Shown piece after piece: positions 1-11,455 of a stretch of 64,000 bases of DNA. Each line of letters begins with the position of its first letter. Position 1 is the first letter of the stretch. The notes below the pieces were generated by a model. It saw only the letters and a program-made list of their open reading frames with translations. It had not been told where the DNA came from and made no database searches. The translations under genes were made by a program, and so were the position numbers. The DNA lies in the NCBI GenBank assembly GCA_033807775.1, contig CM066314.1:38296501-38360500 (forward strand). The letters are read 5' to 3'. Source of the DNA: Saussurea involucrata. Its lineage: Eukaryota > Streptophyta > Magnoliopsida > Asterales > Asteraceae.

Positions 1-187
1 ACGCAGGTCAAGTCAACCCTGCAGAAATCTCCTTTTCGCCCAATTTTTTGTTATCATTAATCAACAATTTTCCAACGAGGTGATGATAATTAGAGGGAAA
101 TTTGGAGATCCATATGAAATCGGCAAAGGAAGCTGCTCGAAATGTCCGATTTATTCGAGCTAATATGCAGATTCAGGTGGTTCCATG
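1..187. other. flanking DNA left of element A
   Basis: This is the target into which element A inserted; its last five bases, CCATG, recur at 30426-30430 right after the 3' LTR. A reading frame from ATG 114 runs open to the insertion point. Joining base 187 to 30431 continues the same frame, through one TAA at 30477, to 30764. I do not recognise the protein. It may be an exon of a decayed gene or part of an older element. Confidence 0.6.
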
Positions 188-1022
188 TGTTTGGGGAAAA
201 ATTTCCCCAGTCTCGACCACGAACAAAATAGGGAGAACATTTATTACACTTTTCTATGATAAGTTAAAATCATATTACTTTATCCCCTGATCAAAATTGA
301 AATCGAAAGTTATCCACCTCACGACACTCGACCATGACGTCGTCTAACTCACACGACCATCGTATGGAACCTCGCGAACTCGACCGACTAATATGAGATA
401 TTTCTGTTATATTTTCGTTGTTTAAATGCAGAAATCAATGCCATTAATGATCAACAGACATAACCGACAAGAACAATTACGAGCATTTAACACAGTAGCC
501 GTTACGACCGTTAGCAGCAGTTTTTATGGAGTCACTCATGGCGCTCGAAGACTATAAATACAGAGGTTTCATCACCATTTGGGGACATCTCTCTGATATC
601 TGAAAACATCCGAACTCTGAAGAACATTCGAAGCAAAGAACTCTCTCTCGAAAGAACGCTCTCGACGCACGACTTACACACACGACACTTAGTTTTTACA
701 CACGACGCACCGGTTTTTACATTCGATACACTTGTTTTACTTTACATTTAAAGTCTTTCTTTCATTTGTATTGTAATCATTGTACTCTCGACACCTGAAA
801 CACAAGGACATCGCCCCTGTTTGGCGACCATAGTGCATCGACGAACCTGAAAGTCGTCCACGGGTTTTTTTCTCGTTGAGATTTTTTCCGCGTCACCAAA
901 ATCTTTGTCACATTTACATTTTCTGTCTTTGTCGCACGGTTTGTCGAAAGATTCCTATCTTTAGTTGTTAAGCTCCACAATCAACCTTAAGTTATCCTTC
1001 TGGACGATTTTTGGCATTAACA
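188..1022 (+). repeat. 5' LTR of element A
   Basis: The LTR starts TGTTTGGGG and ends ATTAACA (TG...CA), 835 bp. From about position 208 it matches the 3' LTR at 29608-30425 closely along its whole length. The upstream half is rich in TCGAC and CACGAC words. A TATA box lies at 552-560. Confidence 0.92.
552..560 (+). promoter_or_regulatory. TATA box in 5' LTR of A
   Basis: CTATAAATA lies in the middle of the LTR and recurs at the same place in the LTRs of B (near 1769 and 7987) and in the 3' LTR of A (near 29956). It should mark the U3/R boundary, with transcription starting about 30 bp downstream. Confidence 0.7.
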
Positions 1023-1025
1023 GTT

Positions 1026-1043
1026 TGGCGCCATCCGTGGGAC
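1026..1043 (+). other. primer binding site of A
   Basis: TGGCGCCATCCGTGGGA begins three bases after the LTR end, where a tRNA primer binding site is expected. The same string follows the 5' LTR of B at 2250. GGCGCC-starting sites of this kind are usual in Tat-lineage elements; I did not assign the primer tRNA. Confidence 0.75.
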
Positions 1044-1123
1044 CCCATCTAGAGAAAATCTTCGACAAACATGCGTCTTACTAACGGTTTCTTGGAGTTT
1101 CCTCTTTTTTCTGTTTCAGGAAA

Positions 1124-1400
1124 ATGGCAGCCAACGGGAATCATGAGCAGCTCATTGCTCAAATGTATCAGGAGTTGGAAGCTGGTCGGAATCAAATCAA
1201 CGTCCTTGCTGATCAAAGTCGAAGGGCAGCTAAGGAAATCACGCGGCTGAGAAATCAAAATCCAAATGGATCGTTCGGACCGCAGAACGGTCCTAGACCA
1301 TTCGTCCAGAATCCCGGTCCAGGATCGTTCGGTCAGAAACCAGGATCCGCTCCCTTCGTTCATAACCCTGGACCAGGACCGTTCGGTCAGAATCAGCAGC
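1124..1400 (+). CDS. gag: gag, N-terminal part, element A (interrupted by B)
   Basis: This ATG opens the gag frame about 100 bp after the primer site. The first 45 residues form a charged helix (residues like LIAQMYQELEAGRNQINVLA). A low-complexity stretch of repeated units such as FVQNPGPG, FGQKPG and FGQNQQ follows, about 11 residues each. Element B cuts the frame at 1400. When B and one copy of its target duplication are removed, codon 1400+8452-8453 reads Pro and the repeat continues in frame (PGPFMQNQQQG), so this is one gene split by an insertion. The structural Gag protein packages the element RNA in a cytoplasmic particle. Confidence 0.8.
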
Positions 1401-2246
1401 TGTTTGGGCAAAAATTCACCAGTCTCGACCACGACCAAGGTAAGGAAACACTTATTCCCTTTTCCATAACGAAGGTAAAATCATAGTACTTTAAACTCTT
1501 GATTAAAGATAAAATCGAAAGTCTTTTTACCTCACGATACTCGACCTCGACGTCGCCTAGCTCACACGACCGTCGCATAGAACCATGCGACCTCGAACAA
1601 CTAACCCATGACATAAACTATTACGTTTGTTCAGTGTTTAATGCAGGAGTCAACATCATTAATGGACAAACGGCTATAACTGATGAAGGTCATTAAACAG
1701 CACTAAAGACGACGTCAGTTACGGCAATTATCGAAGTATTTAATGAGCCAATTACAGCGTCCGAAGACTATAAATATCAAGGATAATCATCATTTCAAGG
1801 GGACACGAAAAGAGAACACATAGACACAACATCGAAAAAGAGACACAAGCACTCGAAACGAAGAAATCACTCGTAGAAGATCGCTCTCGACGCACGACAT
1901 CAGCGCACGACACACAGTTTTAGCACACGACGCACATTGGTTTTACATTCAAAACACTTGTTACTTTACATTTCGAAGTCTTTCTTTCATTTGTATTGTA
2001 ATCTCTGTACGATCGACACCAGAAACACAAGGACATCGCCCCTGTTTGGCGATCATAGTGCAGCGACGACTTCCACAGTCGTCCGCGGGTTTTTTCCTTG
2101 TTGAGGTTTTTCCCGCGTCACCAAAATCTCTGTCTCATTTACATTTCTGTCTTTGCCGCACGCTTTTGTCAAACGATTCCTTTCTTTAGTTGTTAAAGTC
2201 CACATCGACCTTAAGTTGTACTTTGGTGCGATTTTTGGCATTAACA
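1401..2246 (+). repeat. 5' LTR of element B
   Basis: This LTR is 846 bp, from TGTTTGGGCA to ATTAACA. It is nearly identical to 7619-8446. The 3' copy lacks an 18 bp segment near its right end that is present here just before the common TTGTACTTTGGTGCG. A TATA box (CTATAAATA) lies near 1769. Confidence 0.93.
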
Positions 2247-2249
2247 GTT

Positions 2250-2266
2250 TGGCGCCATCCGTGGGA
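2250..2266 (+). other. primer binding site of B
   Basis: TGGCGCCATCCGTGGGA starts three bases after the LTR, identical to the site in element A. Confidence 0.75.
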
Positions 2267-2347
2267 CCCCATCTAGAGAAAATCTTCGACAAACGTGCGT
2301 CGTGCCAACAATTTCTTGGAGTTTCTTCTGTTTTCGATTTCAGGAAA

Positions 2348-2481
2348 ATGGCAGATAACGAAAACCCAGAGCAAGCCGCTGTCCCAGCGCAGGAGGGGCT
2401 CGAAGCAAGCTTGAGCAAAAAGTCAACGATTATCGCTTGGAGGAAGTCGTCCTGGATCCAAGCAAGCTTGAGCAAAAAGTC
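2348..2481 (+). pseudogene. gag stub and deletion junction of B
   Basis: ATG 2348 corresponds to the gag start of A (same upstream context ending CAGGAAAATGGCAG). After about 20 codons gag stops resembling A, and sequence coding the N-terminus of RT begins. A 22 bp string occurs twice, at 2403-2424 and 2460-2481. The second copy belongs to the RT leader (PSKLEQKV). The first looks like a duplication made when the internal deletion formed. The gag start is not in frame with pol. Confidence 0.7.
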
Positions 2482-5400
2482 TTTATCGGGTCATCCCTCA
2501 GTCCCTGCCTCAGGGAGAAATTGATATATTTTTTTCAGGAATATGCTGATTGTTTCGCCTGGTCGCATGAAGATATGGTCGGTATAGATCCTGATGTCAT
2601 CTCCCACAAGCTCAACGTCGACCCATCGTTCAAACCTGTCAAGCAGAAGCGAAGGAAATTTGCTCCTGAAAGGAATAAGGTGATAAATGACGAAGTCGAC
2701 AACCTTCTCAAGACAGGAAAGATTCGAGAAGTAAAGTACCCCGATTGGCTCGCTAATGTCGTGGTCGTGGCAAAGAAAAATGGCAAATGGAGAGTCTGTA
2801 TCGACCTCACAGATCTCAATAAAGCTTGTCCAAAAGATCCTTTTCCATTACCTCACATCGACGCCATGATCGATGCAACAGCGGGGCATGAACTATTGAC
2901 GTTCATGGATGCCTATTCCGGATACAATCAAATCCTAATGCACGTCGAGGACCAAGAAAAAACCGCATTTATGACGGACCGAGGTATTTACTGTTATAAG
3001 GTTATGCCTTTTGGACTGAAAAATGCAGGGTCTACTTACCAGCGCCTGGTGAACAAGATGTTCAAAGACCGTCTTGGCGACACGATGGAGGTGTATATCG
3101 ACGATATGCTGGTCAAGTCGAAGCAAGCTATCGACCACGTCGAGCATTTGAGGCAACCGTTCGACATCCTTAGAGAATACAACATGAAACTTAACCCGAC
3201 GAAATGTTCTTTCGGTGTCAGCGCTGTGAAATTCTTAGGCTACATGGTCACTCGTCGAGGCATCAAGGCTAATCCCGACCAGATCAAGGCTATCGTCGAG
3301 ATCAAGTCTCCAAGAAATTTCAAAGAGGTCCAAAGGCTCACTGGTCGGGTAGCAGCCTTGAATAGGTTTATCTCTCGAAACTCAGATAAATGCCATCTGT
3401 TTTACAATGTCCTCAGGAAAAATAGAGGTTTCGACTGGACAGACGACCATTAGCAGGCATTACAAAAGCTTAAAGAGTACATGACGTCGCCTCCCTTATT
3501 GTCGAAACCTCACGATCATGAGGTGCTACAGCTATATTTGGATGTTAGTCCCAACGCGGTAAGTGCTCTCCTAACACGAGAAGATGAAAAGCAGCAACTG
3601 CCAATCTACTATGTAAGTAAATCTCTTTTGGACGCAGAAACCAGGTATTCCTCTATGGAAAAATTTCTCTTGTCGCTAGTCACAGCTGCTAAAAAACTGC
3701 GACACTATTTTGAGTCACATCCTATTACTGTCGTGACTAACTTTCCTCTAAAGTCCGTCTTAAGAAAACCTGAGTTGACAGGTCGCTTAGCAAAATGGAG
3801 TATATATCTCAGCAGTTACGACATCGATTTCAAACCCAGAACCGCGATCAAATCGCAAGCTTTGGCAGACTTTATTGCTGATTTCAGTCCTGAAATGGAA
3901 AAAGAAGCAGGACTCGAAGTGTCATATGTGGCGACTCACGACGACGTGCCTTGGATCTTATATGTCGATGGTTCATCCAACGTTAGAGGTTCAGGACTAG
4001 GCATCGTCTTAAAGTCACCACAGGGGGGCAAGGTGGTATATTCGATCCGGTGCGATTTCAAAACCACCAACAACGAAGCTGAGTATGAGGCCCTGATCAT
4101 AGGAATGAATATGGCCTACGACTCGGGGGAAACCGCGTTGCATGTCAAAAGCGATTCTCTCCTAGTGGTAAACCAGATCAATGGGGAATTCGCGGCCAAA
4201 GATTCAAAAATGACAGCGTACTTAAAGGTAGCAAAAGAAAATTCCGAAAAATTCAAATCTTTTTCTATTGAACAGATCCCGAGGGATCAGAATACTCAGG
4301 CCGACGCCTTAGCAAATCTCGGGTCTGCTTTGGTCGAACCAATATTCGACGCCATTCCCATGATCCATCTGGCGACATCGTCCATCGAAAACGTCGATGT
4401 CTCCCAGATCGAAGATGAAGAGGATGATTGGTCGTGCGACATCCGAAATTTCCTCACTCACGACCAACTCCCAGAAGACAAAATGGAGGCCCGGAAGATC
4501 AGATTCAAAGCATCTAAATATATCATGATTGGAGATAGGCTCTATCGACGATCATCAACAGGATTAAACCTAAGATGCGTCATTAGCAAAAGTCAGGCCC
4601 AGAAAATCCTTCAAGAAATGCACGACGGCGAATGTGGCAATCATTCAGGAGGTCGCAGTTTGGCTAATCGTATCTCTCGACAAGGGTATTTTTGGCCAAC
4701 GTTGCGACAAGACCCGTCAAATATGTCCAGAACTGTGATCCTTGTCAACGACACTCAGGTATGTCACATAAACCCTCTGAACCCTTGCACTCGACACTTA
4801 TCCCATGGCCCTGCATAAGGTGGAGAATGGACATTGTCGGCAAGCTACCCCCAGCTCCGGGACAAAAGGTATTCCTCCTTGTGCTCACCGATTATTTTTC
4901 CAAATGGGTTGAGGCGACTGCTTTTTCCCAAGTTAGGGATAAAGAAGTCATCTCTTTTATCCAGACTAACATCATATGCAGATTTGGGATTCCATCCGAA
5001 ATCGTCTGTGATAACGGATCCCAATTCATAAGCGACAAGACCCAACAATTCTGCGAAGATAGAAACATCAAGCTGACAACCTCGACTCCCAGATACCCCC
5101 AAGCTAACGGATTTGCCGAGTCGAGTAACAAGACCATCATCGCTTCGATCAAGAAAAGGCTAAGAGCTGCAAAGGGAAAGTGGGTCGAGGAACTTCCTTC
5201 GGTCCTGTGGGCAAATCGCACGACACCTCGCACGTCCACAAGACAAACCCCTTTTTCTCTAGTCTATGGTTGTGAAGCAGTTCTACCGGTCGAGGTCCAA
5301 CTCCCAACTTCTAGGCATACTTCAGTCAATCACAACTTGGTCGATTTAGGATACGACCTCGACGCCCTCGAAGAACTTAGAGAATCAGCCTTGATTAGGA

Positions 5401-5660
5401 TGGTGTCACAAAAGCAAGCGGTCGAGCGACATTTCAACAAAAACGTCAAAATCAAAGTCTTTCAAGAAGGCGACTATGTCCTCCGTCGAATGTTCCAAAA
5501 CACCCAAGAGCTCAACGCAGGTAAACTTTCCATTAAGTGGGAAGGTCCTTATCATATATCTGAAGTCGTGGGTAAAGGGGCCTATCGACTCCAGACCCTC
5601 GACAACCAAGAAATCCCACGCAGCTGGAATGCAACGCGTCTAAAGAGGTATTTCTTTTAA
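2437..5660 (+). pseudogene. pol: pol of element B: RT, RNase H, second (archaeal-type) RNase H, integrase; broken
   Basis: RT occupies 2437-3450, with ANVVVVAKKNGKWRVCID, MPFGLKNAGSTYQR and the catalytic YIDDM at residues 209-213. The frame meets TAG at 3451, where a Gln or Glu codon is expected, and continues in frame with a decayed gypsy RNase H. A second RNase H follows (YVDGSSN at about 3961, TNNEAEYEAL, SDSLLVVNQ, QADALAN), supplying the D-E-D-D set. The integrase zinc finger starts near 4620. A one-base frameshift near 4710 moves the frame; in the new frame come CDPCQRH, the core with DIVGKL, CDNGSQF and NGFAES (D, D, E), and a C-terminal domain ending RRYFF-like at 5660. The product would copy RNA into DNA and insert it. 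One stop and one frameshift make it inactive as it stands. Confidence 0.93.
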
Positions 5661-6272
5661 ACCCTTTTTCATACGATTTTTTATTTCACCTCGACGGTAA
5701 CTAACTTAAGCATCGGAGGGTCGTTAGTTAGCCAACGACCAACCTCTGACAATATTTTATCGCAGGATCGCACGACAAAAGTTTATCATGTGACTTTCCC
5801 AAAAACGCATAACATAAGTCTAATACACGACTCGATACGTGATTTAAAGTCATCACATGTTTCGATTATGCAATCGACTCACAATCTAAGTGTCTCGACT
5901 TAGAAAAGCCTCATATTCTGAATGAATGCTCTAAACACATGTATACTTGATTTTTACACAACTAATGTTATGGTCGTTATCTTTCAATAGAAAGCCTTAG
6001 TCGCACGTATCTACAGTTGTATTCGATCTACAAGTGCGTTTATACAATTGAAATTACTTTCGACAATTGCTTGTAGTAAACAGATCTCACGAAACTTCAT
6101 TTCATACTTAAACATAATTACATCAGACAACTTGATCACCAATAATCAGATATGAAAAATTTGTAAAACAGAAATTTATCCTAAGGCTAGATTGTCAGCC
6201 ACGTCTTTGTCCGAAGTCTCGACCTTGGAATCCTCGACGACCCCGAAGCACATTAAATAACTTATGCAAGGA
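5661..6272. other. spacer between pol and antisense ORF of B
   Basis: No gene is visible. The start (GCATCGGAGGGTCG and the palindromic TTAGCCAACGACC region) is homologous to 10875-11000 of element A, so this is native 3' sequence of the family. Confidence 0.6.
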
Positions 6273-7091
6273 TCAAACAAGTATGAGAAAACATAATTGG
6301 GAACTGTCTCCCAATATTTGATGCCACGAACACGCCGTGAAGGTAAGTCCGCAATGTCTTGAGAATGCGGCTCTCAAGATTAATGTTAAGGTTGGAGGAA
6401 GGAATATGACACCCTCAACGATCGACTTCCGGTCCAATGTCTTCTCTGTCCTCGCATACCGAACGAGGAGAGATCGAAACATCTGTAAAAACAAAGGAAT
6501 TATGTTAGCAAGCGTCCAATGAAAACTGAGAAAAACATTGAAAACATGAGTTTTGAAAGAAAAACTTACAACGAACGCCTGTACGGCTATACGTGATCCC
6601 GTTTTTACGACAGAGATCCCTCGAAAACGCTCCTCGAAAGATAGGGGCTGATATTTCCCTAGATGCGGAAACGACTCCATCCCGTCAAGGATATGGACAG
6701 TTAAGAGATCCAACGACAACATAAAGTTGACCGTCGTGACTTTCTTCTCACCCTTTCCCATCTTTGCACCCTTGCCCTTGTCGGCTGACGAAGGGGTCGA
6801 CATGGTTGCAGAGGACATTGTCGCCAGATGCGCAGATTCCACGGACATCGCGTCAATCACGATCAATGCCTTCACCTTTTCAAGCATAGTGACTCTCAAT
6901 AAGTCATCAACCTTTGAAAGCATCCCTTTCAGAATCATCGTCCCCGTATTCAGTAAAACCCCGACGCAACGATCAGGGTCCCTTTGCATCTTTCCTTTGC
7001 GGATACGCTCAGGTCGTGCCATTCTCCTAGCGGAGATGGTTGGCACATCTGTCAACGATCTTCCTGAGAACATACAAAAGAAGAGCATCAC
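6273..7091 (-). pseudogene. degraded antisense gene of element B
   Basis: On the minus strand this matches the third exon of the antisense gene of A: a basic N-terminus, a Ser/Thr-rich middle, then SADKGKGAK, VNFMLS and LSFEERFRGIS against PSFEERFRGVS in A. An 88 nt intron (6570-6483, GTAAG...ACAG) sits at the same place and has the same length as intron 3 of A. The exons corresponding to A exons 1 and 2 are absent, and the exon after the intron does not resemble the coiled-coil exon of A. A TATA box lies upstream at 7166-7179. The function of the family is unknown. B therefore keeps a promoter and one intron but only a fragment of the protein. Confidence 0.65.
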
Positions 7092-7165
7092 ACAATAAAC
7101 TTAAAAGCAATGGACTCAAAGCACAAATGCCTCATTCAAGAATGAATGGAAAGGCGAGAAACTAT

Positions 7166-7179
7166 GCCTTATATAGGTG
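7166..7179 (-). promoter_or_regulatory. antisense TATA box, element B
   Basis: Read on the minus strand, CACCTATATAAGGC stands upstream of the antisense gene. The equivalent TATATAAGG occurs in element A at 29148-29160, so it is conserved between two diverged copies. Confidence 0.6.
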
Positions 7180-7603
7180 CTCAAAAGCTTCGAAATATTA
7201 AGCTAGTCAGAAATCCTAGCGATTTCAGAGAAGATCGGAGGAAGGGCAGTAAGGAATCAGAAAAAGAATCTCACCCTAAAACTTTCCAAATCCATAAAAG
7301 GAAATGATCCATCAGAATCTCTATTTAAACGATCGATCATGTCAGGTCGAGTCCTTGGATGATCAACACGCGCCCTCGTCTTTTCGTATGACCGCATAGA
7401 TCGTCGACACCTGTCAAAAACAGCTGGTAAGCACGATCGTGCGTCAGTATGACGTCACGATCCCGTTTTCTTTTCGACTTCTCGTTCAGTTAAAATCGGA
7501 TCAATCTAGTTCCAAGACAACCAAGGTAAATTTTGACACGTGTCATAGTCTTATGCGTCCGACTGACAAAATTTAAAATTCGAATTTGCCATCCTACTTT
7601 CAA

Positions 7604-7618
7604 ATTTTGGGGGCAAAC
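7604..7618 (+). other. polypurine tract of B
   Basis: TTTTGGGGGCAAAC lies directly before the 3' LTR, where plus-strand priming occurs. Element A has the matching TTTGGGGGC at 29592-29600. Confidence 0.65.
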
Positions 7619-8446
7619 TGTTTGGGCAAAAATTCACCAGTCTCGACCACGACCAAGGTAAGGAAACACTTATTCCCTTTTCCATAACGAAGGTAAAATC
7701 ATAGTACTTTAAACTCTTGATTAAAGATAAAATCGAAAGTCTTTTTACCTCACGATACTCGACCTCGACGTCGCCTAGCTCACACGATCGTCGCATAGAA
7801 CCATGCGACCTCGACCAACTAACCCATGACATAAACTGTTACGTTTGTTCAGTGTTTAATGCAGGAGTCAACATCATTAATGGACAAACGGCTATAACTG
7901 ATGAAGGTCATTAAACATCACTAAAGACGACGTCCGTTACGACAGTTATCGAAGTATTTAATGAGCCAATTAAAGCGTCCGAAGACTATAAATATCAAAG
8001 ATAATCGTCATTTCAAGGGGACACGAAAAGAGAACACGGAGACACAACATCGAACAAGAGACACAAGCACTCGAAACAAAGAAATCACTCGTAGAAGATC
8101 GCTCTCGACGCACGACATCAGCGCACGACACACAGTTTTAGCACACAACGCACATTGTTTTTACATTCAAAACACTTGTTACTATACATTTCGAAGTCTT
8201 TCTTTCATTTGTATTGTAATCTCTGTACGATCGACACCAGAAACACAAGGACATCACCCCTGTTTGGCAACCATAGTGCAGCGACGACTTCCACAGTCGT
8301 CCGCGGGTTTTTTCCTCGTTGAGGTTTTTCCCGCGTCACCAAAGTCTCAGTCTCATTTACATTTCTGTATTTGTCGCACGCTTTTGTCGAACGATTCCTT
8401 TCTTTAGTTGTTAAATTGTACTTTGGTGCGATTTTTGGCATTAACA
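7619..8446 (+). repeat. 3' LTR of element B
   Basis: This LTR is 828 bp, TG...CA, followed by the target duplication GCAGC. It lacks 18 bp present in the 5' LTR and shows scattered substitutions, so the pair has been diverging since insertion. Confidence 0.93.
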
Positions 8447-8451
8447 GCAGC

Positions 8452-9804
8452 CAGGTCCATTCATGCAGAATCAGCAGCAGGGATCGTTCAACCCAAATCC
8501 TCAGTTCGGGCTAGTCCCTCCTCATCATATAAGGCCACCACCCATGAACAATGGCCCCAGCCGTATTTTATTCCTTTCAACGGGGATGCCAATGGTTCGT
8601 CGTACGGCAATGGCACCAGTCCGGGAGGTAACCCTCAAGCAGGAGTAAATCTTGATCCTAATGACCACGTCGCTCAGCGGTTGAAAATGCTAGAAGATCA
8701 GAACAAGCATGTTTTGTCTTTGCTCGCTAAGCTGCCGGGGGCAGCCGTACCTGTCGATGTCGAGCCTCGTTCAGGATTTCAGGCGTCGCCTTTCGTCGAC
8801 AAGATCGCGACAGTCAACGTCCCGAAGAAATATAATATCCCTGCTTTCAAGCCCAAGTATTCAGGAATAACCGATCCGACGGAGCACATCGCGCAGTATA
8901 AGCAGCTAATGTGGACGATCTCGATCCCTCAAATGTATCAAGAAGTCTGCATGTGCAAAAGTTTTAGGGCGACCCTCACAGGTCCTGCCCTCTAATGGTT
9001 GATCAACCTCAAACCCAAATCCATCGGGTCGTTCGCTGAGTTGGTCAACCAGTTCTCCCAGCAATTCCCCAGTAGTCGCAAGATGGAGAAGCACACCAGC
9101 GACTTGTATTATGTCGTGCAGAAAGCCAAGGAATCTATTCGAAGCTACTTCAATAGGTTCAATGCAGAAATGATCAGTATCCGCAATTGTGACGTCAAGA
9201 CCGCGATCGAAGCCTATAAACGTAGTCTAGACGACAGTTCGGGTCTATACACTGATCTGACCAAGTACCCCCGGAGAATTATGAAGACGTCCGAGCCAGA
9301 ACCCTTGCTTATATGAGGGTAAAAGATGACGCTACCTTTCATCGTAAGCATACCGACGATAAGAGGTCACTTGGTGTTAAGAAGCCAAAGTTCAAAATAA
9401 AGGCAGCATCCAAGTCAGAGCATGCGCGACAAATCTCGAACGTCCTTTTCAAGATGAAGGCGGAGTTCAAGACCGCAAACTCTACCAAATTTCCTCAATA
9501 CCCTAAGATATCCTCCTATGGATTCAAAGGGACTACTAAGGATTTGGTCGAGGCCCTGAAGACCGTCTAGGTGACCATTCGGTGGCCAAAAAAGTCCGAT
9601 AAAGACGACGATAAGAAAGATAAATCAAAATTGTGCGACTTCCATGTCGACCATGGTCATGCTACAGATGATTGCATAGCTCTCAAAAAGGAGCTAGCAT
9701 ATCACGTCCCGAAGGGCAATCTCAAAGATATCATCGACGACGTCGTTACTCCAACTAACGACGCTCGACCGCCAACCCCCGAGCATGCAAAGGTCGTCAA
9801 TTGA
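8452..9804 (+). pseudogene. gag: gag, C-terminal part, element A
   Basis: This continues gag after element B. The proline/glutamine-rich repeat region (MQNQQQGSFNPNPQFG) shifts frame near 8555 into DANGSSYGNGT...NDHVAQRLKML. The retrotransposon Gag core follows (VPKKYNIPAFKPKYSGITDPTEHI in part), then a TAA at 8993 where the family has Gln before Trp, then FAELVNQFSQQF and SYFNRFNAEM. A further frameshift falls near 9300 and a TAG at 9568. The end carries the histidine-rich zinc finger CDFHVDHGHATDDC of Tat-type Gag at about 9635-9676. At least two frameshifts and two stops make it a pseudogene. Confidence 0.85.
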
Positions 9805-9897
9805 ATCACTAGTGGTTCCGGCGTATGCGGTCAGACGTATTCCGCAGCCAAATGTCATGCCAGCCAGGCACCTGACGATCGGCCTATCCCACGCTCA

Positions 9898-10410
9898 TTG
9901 AGACCCAAATGTGATCTGGAGTTAGAAGCTATGAAAATCACTTTCGACCAAGACGACCTCGGTGACTCGTATCAAAAGCATCATGACGGGTTGATCATTC
10001 AACTCACGATTGGTAATTGTTTAACCCGACGAGTCTTGGTCGATGGAGGCAGTTCAGCAAACATCGTATTCCTTGATACCATCAAGGCCATGGGAATCGA
10101 TCGATCGGAAATCACCCGACGCTCGACAACCTTGGTCGGTTTCAATGGAGACGCGACGAGTACCTTTGGAGAGATTACCTTGCCTGTCTATGCAGGGGGA
10201 ATCAATAAGCAGACGAAGTTCAGCGTCATTGATTGCTCGTCGGCCTATAACATCATCTTAGGTCGACCGTGGATCCATGAAATGAAAGTCGTTCCCTCGA
10301 CGTACCATCAGACCATGAAATTCTCTTCGCCATGGGGAATCCAAGAGATCAAAAGTGAGCCGAAAGTCGCCCGTGACTGCTATAAGACCACCTTGAAGCC
10401 GCAAAAGTAG
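9898..10410 (+). pseudogene. aspartic protease region, element A
   Basis: This retropepsin has VLVDGGSSANIVF with catalytic D-G-G at about 10036-10045, then YNIILGRPWIHEM (the ILGR element that packs against the active site) and the ending VARDCY typical of Tat protease-RT linkers. It is uninterrupted from 9898 to a TAG at 10408. In the family it is translated as part of Gag-Pol and cleaves the polyprotein in the particle. Confidence 0.85.
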
Positions 10411-10874
10411 GGCATCTAGCAGTTACGGGTCGACGAAATCATCCTGGACCGAAGCAAGCCCGACCAGAAGGTCTTGACAGGTTCATTTCTCTATCCCTGC
10501 TTTAAAGACAAACTAATATCTTACTTACAGGAACATGTCGATTGTTTTGCCTGGTCGCACGAAGACATGGTCGGCATAGACCCTAACGTCAATTCTCATA
10601 AATTCAATGTCGACCCGTCATTGAAACCTATTGGCTCCTGAAAGGAATAAGGTGATAAATGACGAGGTCGACAACCTCCTCAAGACAAGAAACATTTGAG
10701 AAGTAAAGCACCAGGATTGGCTTGCTAGGGTCGCGGTCGAAGAATGACAAATGAGAAGGTCCTAGTCATATCCTAGAAGTCGTGGGTAAAGGTGCCTATT
10801 GGCTCCAAACCCTCGACAATCGGGATATCCCACATAGCTGGAGTGCAACGCATCTGAGAAGGTATTTCTTCTAA
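10411..10874 (+). pseudogene. pol remnant of element A: RT start fused to integrase end
   Basis: The segment 10430-10640 matches the RT leader of B (CFAWSHEDMVGIDP is identical). It is followed by short decayed RT sequence to about 10750, then jumps to the last 40 codons of integrase (VVGKGAYWLQTLDN...RRYFF, stop at 10872). Relative to B, about 2.75 kb covering RT, both RNase H domains and integrase is deleted. The junction near 10751-10757 has only short purine-rich similarity (GAGA/GGGAAGG). Confidence 0.85.
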
Positions 10875-11455
10875 GTCCTTTTCCTTCTTCCATACGATTT
10901 TTTATCACGACGATTACTGACTTAAGCATCGGAGGGTCGTTGGCTAGCCAACGACCAACCTCTGACATCGTTTTATCGCAGATTGCACGCCATAAGTTGT
11001 TAAGTCTACTATACGACCTCAGTCTCGAAGAATCGCACGACATAAGCGATCGAGTCTATAACTCGATTATCCTATCGCAGGGACACATGATTTAAGTTCA
11101 TCGTACGATCTAGTTGTACAATCCTAAGGTCTAAACGACCCCGCGATCTAAGTTTATTGTTAACTTAGAAGAATTTAATGTTTTGAATGAATGTTGTGAT
11201 CGCATGTGCTTGTGTTTGCCAACACGATTTAAAAATCTTATGACTTATGTATTACGATGGATGCCTAAGTCGCACGATTTCTTGTTCATTCTATACTAGT
11301 GAATTTCGCAATTGATATTGTATCTATTCACAAAAGGTATAAGACATAAGTTCAAAAGAAGTCTAAGTTTCATTCATGGAATAAACTGTCAGTTACATCC
11401 AAATAACTCGACCACCAACGATCGAGTAGCAAAAAAAAATTAACAAAGATTTTTT
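10875..11455. other. spacer between pol remnant and antisense gene of A
   Basis: No gene is seen. The first 130 bp match 5661-5790 of B; the rest is diverged AT-richer sequence of the same 3' region. Confidence 0.6.

Larger units (their letters stand above)
1401..8446 (+). mobile_element. Element B: Tat-lineage retrotransposon, gag/protease-deleted, nested in A gag
   Basis: B is bounded by LTRs at 1401-2246 and 7619-8446 and flanked by GCAGC at 1396-1400 and 8447-8451. It holds a primer site, a short gag stub, pol (RT, RNase H, a second archaeal-type RNase H, integrase) and a degraded antisense gene. The second RNase H is the diagnostic trait of the Tat lineage. About 2.2 kb covering most of gag and protease is missing compared with A, and a 22 bp repeat sits at the junction. 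B is the same family as A but a distinct subfamily: the LTRs align but clearly differ. Confidence 0.93.

Noticed and set aside
1499..7914. Pair of similar 65-codon frames at 1499-1696 and 7717-7914
   Set aside because: They are the same place in the two LTRs of B; the duplication reflects LTR identity, not a gene.
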